64,000 bases of DNA from Leptolyngbya sp. FACHB-60 (GCF_014695775.1 NZ_JACJOX010000050.1:62001-126000); one strand, 5' to 3'. Shown: positions 25,413 to 34,801, counted from the first letter of the stretch. Notes: a model not told the origin generated them from the letters alone. Numbers and translations: made by a program.

Positions 25413-25958
25413 CTAGTAAGGCCCAAACATGCCGTTGGCCGGGTTATCGGCCTCATCGCTACAGCAAAACGCGCTAAAGTGCTGCAAAAACTCGGCTTTG
25501 GTGAGCCAGCCATCCTGGTCAGCATCAAGCGGTGGAAACACCAGCGGCGCATAGACCGGCGACTCATTAAAGACAGCCAGCAGTTGCCCCCATTCAGCTT
25601 GGTTAATTTTGCCGTCTTCATCCTGGTCAAAGACATCGAAGATGATCTCCATCAGGCTGACAATGTCATCCGCGTGAGGCTCGGTGTCGGATAGACCGTC
25701 ATCGTAGTAGGCCAGCCATTCGGCTCGGCAGACCTGCTTGTTGTGGGCGGTGTCAGCTTTTTTTTCTAGCCCCTGCCATTTGCGCATGAGCTTGTCTTGC
25801 AGCACCAGGCAGCGGGGCGATCGCAGTGACCAATTGCGCAGGGTAGACAGCTTCTTAAACATCAGCTCGAAGTCTTTTTTGACCAACACCCCGGTGTAGT
25901 CAGAGTCGTACATGCTAAACAACTTAGTCAATTTGCGCTGTTGCAAGTCAGTTAGCAT
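25413..25958 (-). CDS. EF-hand calcium-binding protein
   Basis: This 181-residue protein has three EF-hand loops of the 12-residue type: residues 18-29 (DSDYTGVLVKKD), 111-122 (DQDEDGKINQAE) and 145-156 (DADQDGWLTKAE). The last two are canonical with Glu at position 12. The loop spacing and the LQQRKLTKLFSMYD start resemble calerythrin/sarcoplasmic calcium-binding protein relatives in bacteria. A fourth, degenerate hand may lie around residue 70-95. No signal peptide is seen, so it should be a cytosolic calcium buffer or sensor. It lies 148 bases downstream of the diguanylate cyclase gene on the same strand. Confidence 0.9.
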   Translation of the reverse strand: MLTDLQQRKLTKLFSMYDSDYTGVLVKKDFELMFKKLSTLRNWSLRSPRCLVLQDKLMRKWQGLEKKADTAHNKQVCRAEWLAYYDDGLSDTEPHADDIVSLMEIIFDVFDQDEDGKINQAEWGQLLAVFNESPVYAPLVFPPLDADQDGWLTKAEFLQHFSAFCCSDEADNPANGMFGPY

Positions 25959-26106
25959 GGTCTGTATTCCCCTCTGCCCCGGCAGTTGCTACTACAGTCA
26001 TTAGCCTATAGCACTTTCAGGTTGCCATGCCGAATTGGCCATTACTAGGCTCAGCTGGTTTCTTCAATGTGAGTGGGGGCGAAGCTTTGGCCCGATAGCA
26101 CGACGG

Positions 26107-27933
26107 TCAATGATCAGCTTGGATGCGATCGCGGCCCTGCTGCTTGGCTTGATAGAGCCGAGTATCGGCGGCGGTAATCAGATTAATGGAATTGAGGGTG
26201 ACCGAGGGCTGACAGGTGGCAATGCCCAGGCTGAGGGTAATCCAGGGGCTAACGGTGGATCTTGCATGGGACATATGCAACGCCTTCACCGCTTGACGCA
26301 GGGTTTCAGCCAGGTAAACAGCGCCGTGGGCATCGGTGTTGGGCAAAACGACCGCAAACTCTTCGCCGCCGTAGCGGGCCGCAAGGTCGGTGGCGCGGTG
26401 GATAGTTTGGACAATTGTCTGGGCCACCAAGCGCAGGCAGGCATCCCCCGCCTGGTGGCCATAGTGGTCGTTGTAGAGCTTGAAGTAGTCGATATCCAGC
26501 AAAATGAGAGAGAAAGGCTGGTGTTCGCGGACAGCGCGTCGCCATTCTTGCTCCAGATATTGGTCAAAGTGGCGGCGGTTGGCAATGGCAGTGAGGCTGT
26601 CTACTAACGTGAGCCGCTGTAGCTCTTGGTTGGCGCTTTGGAGGGCCAGCTCAGCCTGCCTGCGTACGTCAATTTCGGTCTGGAGCTGTTGGTTGAGCTG
26701 CTTGAGCGTAGCGGTGCGGGCCGCCACCTGAGCTTCGAGGTCAGCGTTGAACTGCTGGAGCAGACTGGTTTGCTGCTCTAGATTGGCAAACAGCTGGGCG
26801 ACCGATCGCGACAGCTGAGCAATCTCGTCTCGGCCAGGAAAAATGGGCATGGAAATGTAGGTATCCCCTGTGCGAATGCGTTCGGCGGTGGCGGCAATGA
26901 CCAGCACCGGCTTGACCATTTGCCCCGCAATCCACCAGGTGAGGGCGCCGCTCATCAGGCCTAACACCGTGCCCCAGAGCAGAATGCTGGTCTGGAGGGC
27001 GCGGGCAGCGGCAAAGGCTTCGTCAGTAGCCTGGCGCACTAAGACAATCCACCCGAGGCCGTGATAGGTGCGATAGCCCTGGGTGGCAGCATAGCCCGTG
27101 ACATAGGTGTTGTTGTCAAACCCAGGCTCAAGGAGAAAGCCGGTTCCTCCTTGAGCAGCCGCCTTAAAGCTCTCTAGCGATTGAAACCGCAAGTCTGTGT
27201 CGGCCTCGGCATAGTCGTGGTTTTGCTTGGCCGCCAGCAGCACCTGCCCAGTGTTGGCCAAAATTTCGATATCTACGTGGCGGTAGTGCCGGAAAGGCAT
27301 CAGCAGGCTGTCGCGCAGGGTAGTGGCCCACTGCCAGTAGAGATGGCCGCCTAAGACGCCCACGAGATGACCGTCTGCACCTAACACAGGGGCAGCTACA
27401 TCCACTAGGCGCAGGGGATCTTGGCTAGGATTCGGGTTGGGCACCAGGTCGGCGAGCAGCTTAGCTGAGTGCACATTCTGCACATTGGGCTGAGTGCGCC
27501 CCTCCACAAACCACAGCCGTTCAGAGACATCTTTGCCTTCTAATATGCCTTGGGTACTGGCTAGCACGGTACCTTCGGTATCGGTGAGGCCAATCCAGGC
27601 GAAGTTGCTGTAGAGCTGCTGGAGCTGTTCGAGTAAATGCCGTTTTTGGGCGAGGGAGCGCGTCGGCGAGCGAATGTCTTCTAGAGAAGCCAGGGTCTGA
27701 ATTTCTTGGTAGTAGATGTACATGTCGCGATCGAGCGCACCCGCCAGTTGAAAAGCCAGCTGGGACAGCAGTTCACCCCGATCAGCCTGGGCCTGGCGTT
27801 GGCTAATGACGCCCACAATCGAGGCTAGCAGCAGCGAGAACACCAGAATTGTGGTGGCGATCGCCGCGCCCAAACGGCTGCGAAAGCTGCGGCGCAGATT
27901 TAATTTATCTAACCAAAATCGAACGTATTTCAC
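26107..27933 (-). CDS. Membrane diguanylate cyclase with Cache sensor
   Basis: This 608-residue protein makes the second messenger c-di-GMP. A membrane helix (about 23-48) leads into a periplasmic dCache-type sensor (about 50-310). A second helix, a HAMP-like region (about 330-385) and a coiled coil (about 390-440) then lead to the GGDEF domain. The active-site motif is GGEEF at 522-526, and an RATD I-site at 513-516, spaced five residues before it, allows product inhibition. The start is GTG 27933 followed by KYVRFWLDK. A Cache domain suggests sensing of a small extracellular ligand. The downstream neighbour encodes an EF-hand protein; a calcium link would be speculative. Confidence 0.93.
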   Translation of the reverse strand: MKYVRFWLDKLNLRRSFRSRLGAAIATTILVFSLLLASIVGVISQRQAQADRGELLSQLAFQLAGALDRDMYIYYQEIQTLASLEDIRSPTRSLAQKRHLLEQLQQLYSNFAWIGLTDTEGTVLASTQGILEGKDVSERLWFVEGRTQPNVQNVHSAKLLADLVPNPNPSQDPLRLVDVAAPVLGADGHLVGVLGGHLYWQWATTLRDSLLMPFRHYRHVDIEILANTGQVLLAAKQNHDYAEADTDLRFQSLESFKAAAQGGTGFLLEPGFDNNTYVTGYAATQGYRTYHGLGWIVLVRQATDEAFAAARALQTSILLWGTVLGLMSGALTWWIAGQMVKPVLVIAATAERIRTGDTYISMPIFPGRDEIAQLSRSVAQLFANLEQQTSLLQQFNADLEAQVAARTATLKQLNQQLQTEIDVRRQAELALQSANQELQRLTLVDSLTAIANRRHFDQYLEQEWRRAVREHQPFSLILLDIDYFKLYNDHYGHQAGDACLRLVAQTIVQTIHRATDLAARYGGEEFAVVLPNTDAHGAVYLAETLRQAVKALHMSHARSTVSPWITLSLGIATCQPSVTLNSINLITAADTRLYQAKQQGRDRIQADH

Positions 27934-28007
27934 AGTCGACGGCTAGCTCACTCCACGGGCAGTATGCCCATCGTAGTTGTTAGCAGTGCGGGGGAAATCT
28001 GCCAGAT

Positions 28008-29861
28008 TTACAAATACCCAGCCGCCTGCATTGTAAATAGGCGGGCGTAGCGGCCATCCTGCTGCAGCAGCTCCTCGTGGCTGCCCTGCTCGATTAGCTT
28101 GCCATTGGCCAGCACAATGATATTGTCGGCCCGCCGCACCGTCGAAAATCGGTGCGAAATCAGAATCGCCATCTGATCCTGGGTGGCGGCACGAAACTGC
28201 TCAAACAGACGGGTTTCAGCCTCCGCATCCATCGCCGATGTCGGCTCATCCAGCACCAGAATATCGGCCTCGGTGCGCATAAAGGCACGGGAGAGAGCAA
28301 TCTTTTGCCACTGGCCGCCAGAAAGCTCCTGCCCGCCAAAGAACCACTTCCCTAGCTGGGTGTTGAAGCCCTCCGGCAGGTCCTCAATAAATTCTGTAGC
28401 GGTGCCTTTAGCGGCGGCAACCTGCCATCGCTGAGCATCCTCAAAATCGGTCACATCCCCAACGCCAATGTTTTCGCCCACCTTAAACTGGTAGCGCACA
28501 AAGTCTTGAAAAATCACGCCGATGCGCTGTTGAACTACGTCAGCATCCCACTCTTGCAGGTCGCGGCCGTCTAGCAGAATGCGGCCCTGACTGGGGGTGT
28601 AGAGCCGGGTCAGCAGCTTGATCAGGGTGGTTTTGCCGGAGCCGTTTTCGCCCACGATCGCCATCTTTTCCCCCGGTTTCAGGTGGAAGGAGACCCCTTC
28701 TAACGCCAGGCGATCGCTGCCTGGATAGCTAAAGGACACCTGCTCAAACCGCAGCCCATCGCTGGGGTCAAGGCCGCGATCGGCGGTTCCCCTATCCTCA
28801 GGCACTGGCTGTTCTAAAAATTCGTAGAGGTTGGCCAAATACAACCCGTCTTCATACATGCCACCAATGGCGGTGAGGGTACTGGCGAAGGTGGTCTGCC
28901 CCTGGCGAAACACCGTCAGGTACATGGTCAGCTCACCCAGGGAAATGCGGCCTGCGATCGCCTCTAGCACAATCCAGCAGTAGGCCAGGTAAAACGATAC
29001 GGTGCTCAGCAGTCCCAGCCCGTAGCTCCAGCCGCTGCGGCGCACCGTCAGGCTGCGGTCTTCTTTATAGAGGCGCTGAAAAATATCCTGGTAGCGATCT
29101 AGCAGCAGTGGCCCCAGGCCAAACAGCTTCACCTCTTTGGCAAAATCCTCCCGCGCCAGCAGCGCCTCTAGATAAATCTGCTGGCGGGTTTCGGGCGATC
29201 GCCACTTAAACAGGCGAAAGGCTTCCCCGGCAAACTGGGTTTCAGCGATGAAAGCGGGCAGGGTGGCCACAGCCAGCAGCGCCACCGCCCAGCCCGAGAA
29301 TTGCAGCAGCAATCCGCCAAAGGTGAGCAGCGACAGCACGTCTTGAACCACCCCAAAGGTGCGGTTCACCATGCTCAGAGGCCGCGACGAGGCCTCGCGC
29401 CGGGCCTGGGTCATTTTGTCGTAGAACTCAGAATCTTCAAAGTAGGTCAGCGGCAGGGTCTGGGCCTTTTCTAAGATCATCACGTTGACCCGCTGCCCCA
29501 GCAGCACCCGCAGCAGCGATTGGCACAAGGTTAAGCCCTGCCGCGCCCCCGCCAAGCCTGCCACCAATAGCGCTTCCAAAGCTAGGTACATCAGCGCGGC
29601 CTGGCGATCGATCGCCAATCCTGACTGGGCAGCCTTGACCACGCCATCGACAATTAGCTTGCCGACGTAAGCGATCGCCGCCGGCACCAAGCCTGCCACC
29701 AGGGTTAGCAACCCTAACATCACCGTCAGCCGCCAGTCGGTCTGCCACACCAGCTGAATCGCCCGCTGCCCGTAGCGATACATTCCCAGCGATTCGCCCA
29801 GATTGCGCCATGAAGCCTTTTTCTTGGGGGCCGAAATCCGTTTTACCCGATATTCACTCAT
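28008..29861 (-). CDS. ABC exporter, fused permease and ATPase
   Basis: This 617-residue half-transporter has an N-terminal six-helix domain (about 40-330) and a C-terminal ATPase (about 365-610). Walker A is GENGSGKTT, the signature is ELSGGQWQK, Walker B is ILVLDEPTSAMD and the switch is SHRFSTVRR. The LSGGQWQKIALSRAF form and the LDPSDGLRFEQVSFSYPG linker are typical of the peptide/lipid exporters found near peptide modification genes. No such genes are adjacent, so the substrate is unknown. It probably works as a homodimer. It is upstream of the diguanylate cyclase gene by 74 bases on the same strand. Confidence 0.9.
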   Translation of the reverse strand: MSEYRVKRISAPKKKASWRNLGESLGMYRYGQRAIQLVWQTDWRLTVMLGLLTLVAGLVPAAIAYVGKLIVDGVVKAAQSGLAIDRQAALMYLALEALLVAGLAGARQGLTLCQSLLRVLLGQRVNVMILEKAQTLPLTYFEDSEFYDKMTQARREASSRPLSMVNRTFGVVQDVLSLLTFGGLLLQFSGWAVALLAVATLPAFIAETQFAGEAFRLFKWRSPETRQQIYLEALLAREDFAKEVKLFGLGPLLLDRYQDIFQRLYKEDRSLTVRRSGWSYGLGLLSTVSFYLAYCWIVLEAIAGRISLGELTMYLTVFRQGQTTFASTLTAIGGMYEDGLYLANLYEFLEQPVPEDRGTADRGLDPSDGLRFEQVSFSYPGSDRLALEGVSFHLKPGEKMAIVGENGSGKTTLIKLLTRLYTPSQGRILLDGRDLQEWDADVVQQRIGVIFQDFVRYQFKVGENIGVGDVTDFEDAQRWQVAAAKGTATEFIEDLPEGFNTQLGKWFFGGQELSGGQWQKIALSRAFMRTEADILVLDEPTSAMDAEAETRLFEQFRAATQDQMAILISHRFSTVRRADNIIVLANGKLIEQGSHEELLQQDGRYARLFTMQAAGYL

Positions 29862-29885
29862 TTTTCTACGATAGCGTCTCGGCTA

Positions 29886-29972
29886 GGCAGGGTGAGTGAG
29901 TAGGGGGATAAGGGGTGGGGAAGGTAGGGAGATGAGGAAAATAAGGGAGTGGGGAAGATAGGGGATGAGGGG
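29886..29972. repeat. Purine-only low-complexity spacer
   Basis: Almost 90 bases of the plus strand are G, A and a few T, with irregular 7-8-base units such as GGGGATA, GGGTGGGG and GGAGTGGG. They fill the gap between the stop of the GT2 gene (29973) and the start of the ABC exporter (29861). It resembles the other short-unit spacers of the window. Confidence 0.6.
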
Positions 29973-30902
29973 TTATTGCATCGGCGGGGCAGCGACACTG
30001 GATGAAACTGGGCCATGCTCTTCTATAGGTTGGGAGCTGTTTGACGCAGTGCTTGTCTGCTCCGGTTGTACGCCGGTCAAATATTCGGGGTGATTGAGCT
30101 CGCGAACCTTGAGGACGATTAAATACTCATAAAACGCCTGGAGGGTACACCAAGCTAGCCCGGCCCGGCCGTCGCGCCAGCCACCGAGGATAAACATCAT
30201 ATAGAGCCACCGGGTCAGGGGTCGCAGGGGCAGTCGCAGCGAGAGATCCTTCAACGCCCGGCGACGCTCGACTTCAGATTTGCCCCAAACCATAGCCCGC
30301 CAGTCAACGTGGCCGTCCTTCAGCTGTCGCAGGGTTTCAGTGGCCTCGTCGGTGGAATAGCGGTTGTGCTTGTCGATCCAGCGGCTGAGCCCCTTGCTAC
30401 AGGTGTAGTGGGGGTAGGTCTCCTGCAAAAATCCGGTGGGGCCCTCTACGATCTCGCGCTCGGTATGACCGTAGTCGTCGAACCACACCTTGCCCCGCTG
30501 CAGCAGCCGCAGCTGGTAGCGCGGAAACTGGGTGCTGCGGCGAATCCAGCTGCCTATAAACATGACCCGCTCGGCCACGTAGTAGCCCACGGTGTCACTA
30601 TCAAGTTGGGCGATCGCCGCCAAACATTCGGCAAATAGCTCTGGCGTCATGCGCTCGTCGGCTTCGAGAATATAGGCCCAGTCGTAGCGGTAGGGCACAT
30701 GCTCCAGCATCCAGGTACGCTGCTGACCGTGACTGGCGAAGGGATGCTCGATGAAGCGTACGGGGTACTGAGTGGCAATGGCTTGGGTGCGATCGCTGCT
30801 GCACGAGTCCACCACAATGACATCGTCGGACAGCCGGGCCGACTCTATACAAGCGGCAATATCCCGCTCCTCATTGTGGGTCAGTATAAAAATTGAGAAC
30901 AT
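29973..30902 (-). CDS. Family 2 glycosyltransferase
   Basis: The protein of about 309 residues opens directly with the GT2 fold: FSIFILTHNEERDI, then VIVVDSCSSDRTQ and the nucleotide-sugar metal motif region YILEADERM. It resembles the WaaE/KdtX subgroup that adds glucose or heptose in lipopolysaccharide core synthesis. A C-terminal hydrophobic stretch (RWLYMMFILGGW) may touch the membrane. ATG 30902 is chosen because the fold starts there; the frame is open 87 bases further but without homology. The Ser/Thr/Pro-rich tail after LNHPEYLTG is likely disordered. Confidence 0.85.
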   Translation of the reverse strand: MFSIFILTHNEERDIAACIESARLSDDVIVVDSCSSDRTQAIATQYPVRFIEHPFASHGQQRTWMLEHVPYRYDWAYILEADERMTPELFAECLAAIAQLDSDTVGYYVAERVMFIGSWIRRSTQFPRYQLRLLQRGKVWFDDYGHTEREIVEGPTGFLQETYPHYTCSKGLSRWIDKHNRYSTDEATETLRQLKDGHVDWRAMVWGKSEVERRRALKDLSLRLPLRPLTRWLYMMFILGGWRDGRAGLAWCTLQAFYEYLIVLKVRELNHPEYLTGVQPEQTSTASNSSQPIEEHGPVSSSVAAPPMQ

Positions 30903-31053
30903 AGGCGCAGCACATCCCAACGGTAGACAGGAACTCCTCTCTGGTTTAGAGAACCCATTTTGGCTCCCAAACTGAAATTTACTCAGCAACTACATAGCCA
31001 GCCACAGTTCTGAAATATCTTTACCCCCTCGTTATTGCCGTCCGACGAATATC

Positions 31054-31083
31054 AAATAAAAAGGGGCAGCCAGTGGCTGCCCC
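31054..31083 (-). terminator. Intrinsic terminator of the csbD-like gene
   Basis: GGGGCAGCC at 31063-31071 and GGCTGCCCC at 31075-31083 form a perfect 9-bp stem with a 3-base loop. On the minus strand it is followed by TTTTTATTT (complement of 31054-31062). It lies 40 bases past the stop of the small CsbD gene. Confidence 0.88.
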
Positions 31084-31123
31084 AACGGGTCACTAATAGG
31101 GTTTAAACGGTAGGCTGTAGCGC

Positions 31124-31306
31124 TTAGTCGATGGCTTTTTTCAGCGCATCCTTCACATCTTCTTTAGCGTGGGTGGCTTGGGCCTGGGCCTGCTTGGTCT
31201 CACCCTCGGCTACGCTCTTGGTGTCGCCAGTAATTTCACCCGCAGCAGCCTGCACTTTGCCCTCAATATTTTGAGCGGTGGCTTTAACACGATCTTCAAT
31301 AGACAT
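31124..31306 (-). CDS. CsbD family stress-related protein
   Basis: This 60-residue protein is Ala/Lys/Glu-rich and hydrophilic, with the CsbD-like core VKATAQNIEGKVQAAAGEITGD. CsbD-like proteins are small, largely helical or disordered, and induced under general stress; their biochemical role is unknown. It is monocistronic, with its own strong terminator. It is short but complete for the family. Confidence 0.88.
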   Translation of the reverse strand: MSIEDRVKATAQNIEGKVQAAAGEITGDTKSVAEGETKQAQAQATHAKEDVKDALKKAID

Positions 31307-31500
31307 AGGGTTAATTCCTTGAATGAAAATCTTCCCCTACTTTAGAGCTAAGCCCAATGGTATACATCCCCAGAAAGGAGCAACCGGGCTCTACATTTCG
31401 ACGGAGACTCAGGTGGGGATATCCGTCTTCGGGGTGGCATAGAACCCAGCACAATCCCGCGTTACACTGTTAAAAACGCGTATTTGGGCGTCTTCGGTCT

Positions 31501-32184
31501 ATGAGTTTAGAGATTAAAGCCGTGCAGGCACCGTATGGCGATGCGACGTACCGTACGCCGCCCCCAGATCTGCCCTCCTTGCTGCTTAAGGAGCGGATTG
31601 TATATCTGGGCCTGCCCCTGTTCTCAGGGGACGACATTAAACAGCAGGTAGGCATTGACGTTACCGAGCTGATTATTGCTCAGCTGCTCTTCTTGCAGTT
31701 TGATGACCCTGATAAGCCGATCTTCTTCTATATCAACTCTACCGGCACCTCCTGGCATGACGGCAACATGATTGGCTACGACACCGAAGCCTTTGCCATC
31801 TGCGACACCATGAACTACATCAAGCCCCCAGTGCACACTATCTGCATTGGTCAGGCCATGGGGTCGGCGGCGGTGATTCTGGCGGCGGGCACCAAGGGCT
31901 ATCGGGCTAGTCTGCCCCACGCCCGCATTGTGCTCAACCAGCCTCGCAGCGGTGCCCAGGGCCAGGCCACTGACATCGAAATTCGGGCTAAGGAAGTGCT
32001 CGACAACAAGCGCTCCATGATGAGCATTCTGGCTAAGAGCACTGGCAAAACCTTAGATCAGGTGCTGCGCGATTCTGACCGCATGTTCTACATGAACCCA
32101 GAAGAAGCCAAGGAATACGGCATCATTGACCGGGTGCTGTCTAGCCGCAAAGAGCTACCGGTGCCCGCCGGGGCAGGGCTTTAG
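31501..32184 (+). CDS. clpR: ClpR, inactive ClpP-like protease subunit
   Basis: This 227-residue ClpP-fold protein lacks the catalytic pair. The serine position is G121 (GQAMGSAA against GLAASMGA in ClpP3), and the histidine position is N146 (LNQP against IHQP). In cyanobacteria ClpR forms a mixed heptameric ring with ClpP3 that works with ClpC and is essential. The following gene, 93 bases downstream, is clpP3, as in other cyanobacteria (clpR then clpP3), supporting the name. Start ATG 31501 fits the family N-terminus. Confidence 0.93.
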   Translation: MSLEIKAVQAPYGDATYRTPPPDLPSLLLKERIVYLGLPLFSGDDIKQQVGIDVTELIIAQLLFLQFDDPDKPIFFYINSTGTSWHDGNMIGYDTEAFAICDTMNYIKPPVHTICIGQAMGSAAVILAAGTKGYRASLPHARIVLNQPRSGAQGQATDIEIRAKEVLDNKRSMMSILAKSTGKTLDQVLRDSDRMFYMNPEEAKEYGIIDRVLSSRKELPVPAGAGL

Positions 32185-32277
32185 GCCTAGGTATCAGGTT
32201 TAAGGGGCGATCGCCCCTTAAAGCCGGTCTTTAACCATCCCACGTCCGTTGTTTTATTTTTAGGTTGAAAGAGCACT

Positions 32278-32913
32278 ATGCCCATCGGCACTCCCAAAGT
32301 CCCCTATCGTCTGCCCGGTAGCCAGTACTCCCAGTGGGTCGACATCTACACCCGCCTAAACCAAGAGCGGATTATTTTTCTAGGTCAAGAGGTCACCGAC
32401 ACTCTGGCCAACTCCATCGTGGCAGCCATGCTGTACCTCGACTCCGACGACAACACCAAGCCCATCTACCTCTACATCAACTCCCCCGGCGGGTCGGTGA
32501 CGGCAGGCATGGCCATCTACGACACCATGCAGTACATCAAGTCTGACGTGGTCACTATCTGTCTGGGTCTGGCTGCTTCCATGGGGGCATTTTTGCTGGC
32601 GGCGGGCAGCAACGGCAAGCGGGTTGCTCTGCCCCACTCACGAATCATGATTCACCAGCCCATGGGCGGCACCGGGCGGCAGCGTCTCCAGGCCAGCGAC
32701 ATTGCCATTGAGGCCAAAGAAATTCTGCGAGTTCGTCAAGAACTCAACGAAATGATGGCCCGCCACACCGGTCGCTCGATTGAGCAAATTCAAAAGGATA
32801 CCGATCGCGACTACTTCATGTCGGCAGAAGAAGCTGTTGCCTACGGCCTAATCGACCGAGTGATTGAAGACCGCGCTCAGGAAATCGTCTCTCCTGCCAC
32901 CGCTGCGGTGTAA
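32278..32913 (+). CDS. clpP3: ATP-dependent Clp protease proteolytic subunit ClpP3
   Basis: This 211-residue serine peptidase has S101 (GLAASMGAFLL), H126 (RIMIHQPMGG) and the aspartate in the KDTDRDYF segment near 174. It is the catalytic partner of ClpR and probably assembles with it into the core that degrades proteins delivered by ClpC. The N-terminus VPYRLPG and YSQWVDIYTRLNQERIIFLG is typical. A long C-terminal extension is absent. It is co-transcribed with clpR; a DnaJ-domain gene follows after 76 bases and could be part of the same transcript. Confidence 0.94.
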   Translation: MPIGTPKVPYRLPGSQYSQWVDIYTRLNQERIIFLGQEVTDTLANSIVAAMLYLDSDDNTKPIYLYINSPGGSVTAGMAIYDTMQYIKSDVVTICLGLAASMGAFLLAAGSNGKRVALPHSRIMIHQPMGGTGRQRLQASDIAIEAKEILRVRQELNEMMARHTGRSIEQIQKDTDRDYFMSAEEAVAYGLIDRVIEDRAQEIVSPATAAV

Positions 32914-32989
32914 TTGGCTGCGCCATTTTTGCCGACAGTTGGCAGAATAGGGCCAGCACACGTACCTCATTCTCTTGAGTTAGCGAACT

Positions 32990-33658
32990 ATGGCGCTGGC
33001 GCATTACTACCGCATACTGGGGCTTAGAACCGGGGCCAGCTTTGGCGATGTCAAGCTGGCCTATCGCAATCTGGCCCGGCTGTATCACCCCGACATCAAT
33101 CCCGGCGATCATTTAGCAAAAGAAAAATTCATTCAGGTCACCCAGGCCTATCAGGCTCTGGTGAACGAGCTGCCCGTGGAAGCCATAGCGGCTCAGCGCA
33201 AAGCCACTCCCAGCCCGGCTACCAAAGCGCCTGCTCAAACAACTCCAATCGCCGCCGCCCGACCCTCAGTACCCGCCGTCTCTCCGCCTGCCAAAGAGGT
33301 CGAACTCACGGTTAGCCCAACTCCTGGGGGGTCAGAGGCCGATCAGCAGCTTAAGGTAAACAGCTTTAAGCAGCTGCGAGAGCTATTTAAGGGGCAGCGT
33401 TTCCCCCGAGCAGTGGCCCTGGTAGAAGGGCTGGTTCAGCGCTTCCCGGAAGACCCAGAGATTCGCCAGTGGCATGCCATCACCTATTACCGCTGGGGGC
33501 ACGACTTGCTCAACCATGGCAACCTCAAAAAAGCCGAAGCCTGCCTGAAAAAGGCCCGCCGCGTCGATCCCCAAAACCGCTCTCTGCGCCAGGCTCTGCA
33601 CCACGACTTTCAGCGTCTAGAGCAGCTGCGCCAAGCCCCTGTACCCCAGGCACAGTAG
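32990..33658 (+). CDS. DnaJ-domain protein with TPR-like C-terminus
   Basis: This 222-residue protein has a J-domain at the N-terminus with the HPD motif at 33-35 (LYHPDINPG), which stimulates the ATPase of DnaK. A Pro/Ala-rich linker (about 65-115) follows, then a helical region (about 118-210). That region reads like tetratricopeptide repeats, as in KAEACLKKARRVDPQNRSL. It has no zinc-finger domain, so it is a specialised J-protein, not DnaJ itself. Placement behind clpR-clpP3 suggests delivery of clients to a chaperone-protease system, but this is inference. Confidence 0.88.
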   Translation: MALAHYYRILGLRTGASFGDVKLAYRNLARLYHPDINPGDHLAKEKFIQVTQAYQALVNELPVEAIAAQRKATPSPATKAPAQTTPIAAARPSVPAVSPPAKEVELTVSPTPGGSEADQQLKVNSFKQLRELFKGQRFPRAVALVEGLVQRFPEDPEIRQWHAITYYRWGHDLLNHGNLKKAEACLKKARRVDPQNRSLRQALHHDFQRLEQLRQAPVPQAQ

Positions 33659-33680
33659 CCGCCACTTGCCTTGAGGCTTT

Positions 33681-34754
33681 CTACTGGTTCGCAATTAGGG
33701 TCTCGAACCATCGCTCAAAGCGGACGGCTAGAGCACTGAGGGAATATTCGGTTTCGGCCTGGCGACGGCAGGCGTGGCGATCGAGCTGATCGATAGTTGC
33801 GATCGCATCCACCAACCCTTGCACATCATCCGGCGGCACCAGCCAGCCAGTTTTACCCGGCTGCACAATTTCAGCCGGGCCACCGCGGGCATAGGCAATC
33901 ACCGGCACGCCACAGGCCAGAGCTTCGATCGCTACATTGCCAAAGGCTTCGACCCAGCGTGGGGTCATTACCAGGGCGCGGCACTGGCGCAGCACCTGCT
34001 GTAGCTCGTGGGTGGGCAAGAACCCCAAATAGCAGTCAGCGGCTCGGGGAAAGCGATCGCAAAGGGCTTGCCAGTAGTCGGCGTCTTCCAGCTTGCCCAA
34101 AATTTTGAGGGGAGCCTGAGCAATCTCGGCCGCCTCTAGGGCATCCTCTAGTCCCTTTTCGGGGGAGATGCGCCCCAGCCAGGCCAGGGCATCGCCGGGG
34201 GTTGAGCAAAATTCGTATAAGTCCAGATCAATGGCGCTGCTGAGCAGCTCAAAGGCATTGGCCACCCCAAACGTTTCAGCCTGGGTGCGCGTGTAGGCCC
34301 CCAAGCGTCGGGGAAACTGCTGAGCTACCTGGCAGACGGCTTCATCCATAGCATCGCTGAGGGAGCCCATGGTGACAAAGTGGGCTACCGGAGTAACGAA
34401 AAACTCCGTTAGGTAAAAGGGCAACCAGTCGTAGGCCAGGTTGACGATTAGATCAAACTCGGCCTGGTGCTGCCGAGCGTAGCGCCACATAGCGCCCAAC
34501 GCACTGTCTGCGGGGAGCACGACCGGCGCGCTGCGTCCTTGGGTGTGGGCTGTGGGCTGCAACTGTCCCGGCACCGTCACGATGGCAGCATCGCCTAGGC
34601 TCGACCCCTCGGGTGCCAGCACGGTAACCTGATGCCCGCGATCGCGCATTCCCTGAGCCAGGTTGAGCAAGGTGAGCTCTACCCCGCCCCCCAGGCCAGA
34701 CCCCAGCGGCCCGACAGGAGTTGAGACAAACAACAGGCGACGGGAGAGAGACAT
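33681..34754 (-). CDS. Family 4 glycosyltransferase, possibly tetrahydrobiopterin glucosyltransferase-like
   Basis: This 357-residue GT4 (GT-B fold) protein starts with LLFVSTPVGPLGSGLGGGVELTL. It has the C-terminal donor site EAFGNVAIEALACGVPVIAYARGGPAEIV, with the usual second glutamate. The VSTPVGPLGSG-GGGVELTL start resembles UDP-glucose:tetrahydrobiopterin glucosyltransferase of cyanobacteria, which makes a glycosylated pterin. I recall this likeness but cannot confirm it, so only GT4 is secure. It is convergent with the DnaJ-like gene, 22 bases apart. No pterin gene is nearby. Confidence 0.85.
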   Translation of the reverse strand: MSLSRRLLFVSTPVGPLGSGLGGGVELTLLNLAQGMRDRGHQVTVLAPEGSSLGDAAIVTVPGQLQPTAHTQGRSAPVVLPADSALGAMWRYARQHQAEFDLIVNLAYDWLPFYLTEFFVTPVAHFVTMGSLSDAMDEAVCQVAQQFPRRLGAYTRTQAETFGVANAFELLSSAIDLDLYEFCSTPGDALAWLGRISPEKGLEDALEAAEIAQAPLKILGKLEDADYWQALCDRFPRAADCYLGFLPTHELQQVLRQCRALVMTPRWVEAFGNVAIEALACGVPVIAYARGGPAEIVQPGKTGWLVPPDDVQGLVDAIATIDQLDRHACRRQAETEYSLSALAVRFERWFETLIANQ

Positions 34755-34801
34755 AGAGGGAGAGATGGAAAGATCAGGGAACAGGGAAAGGGGAATGGAC
34801 G

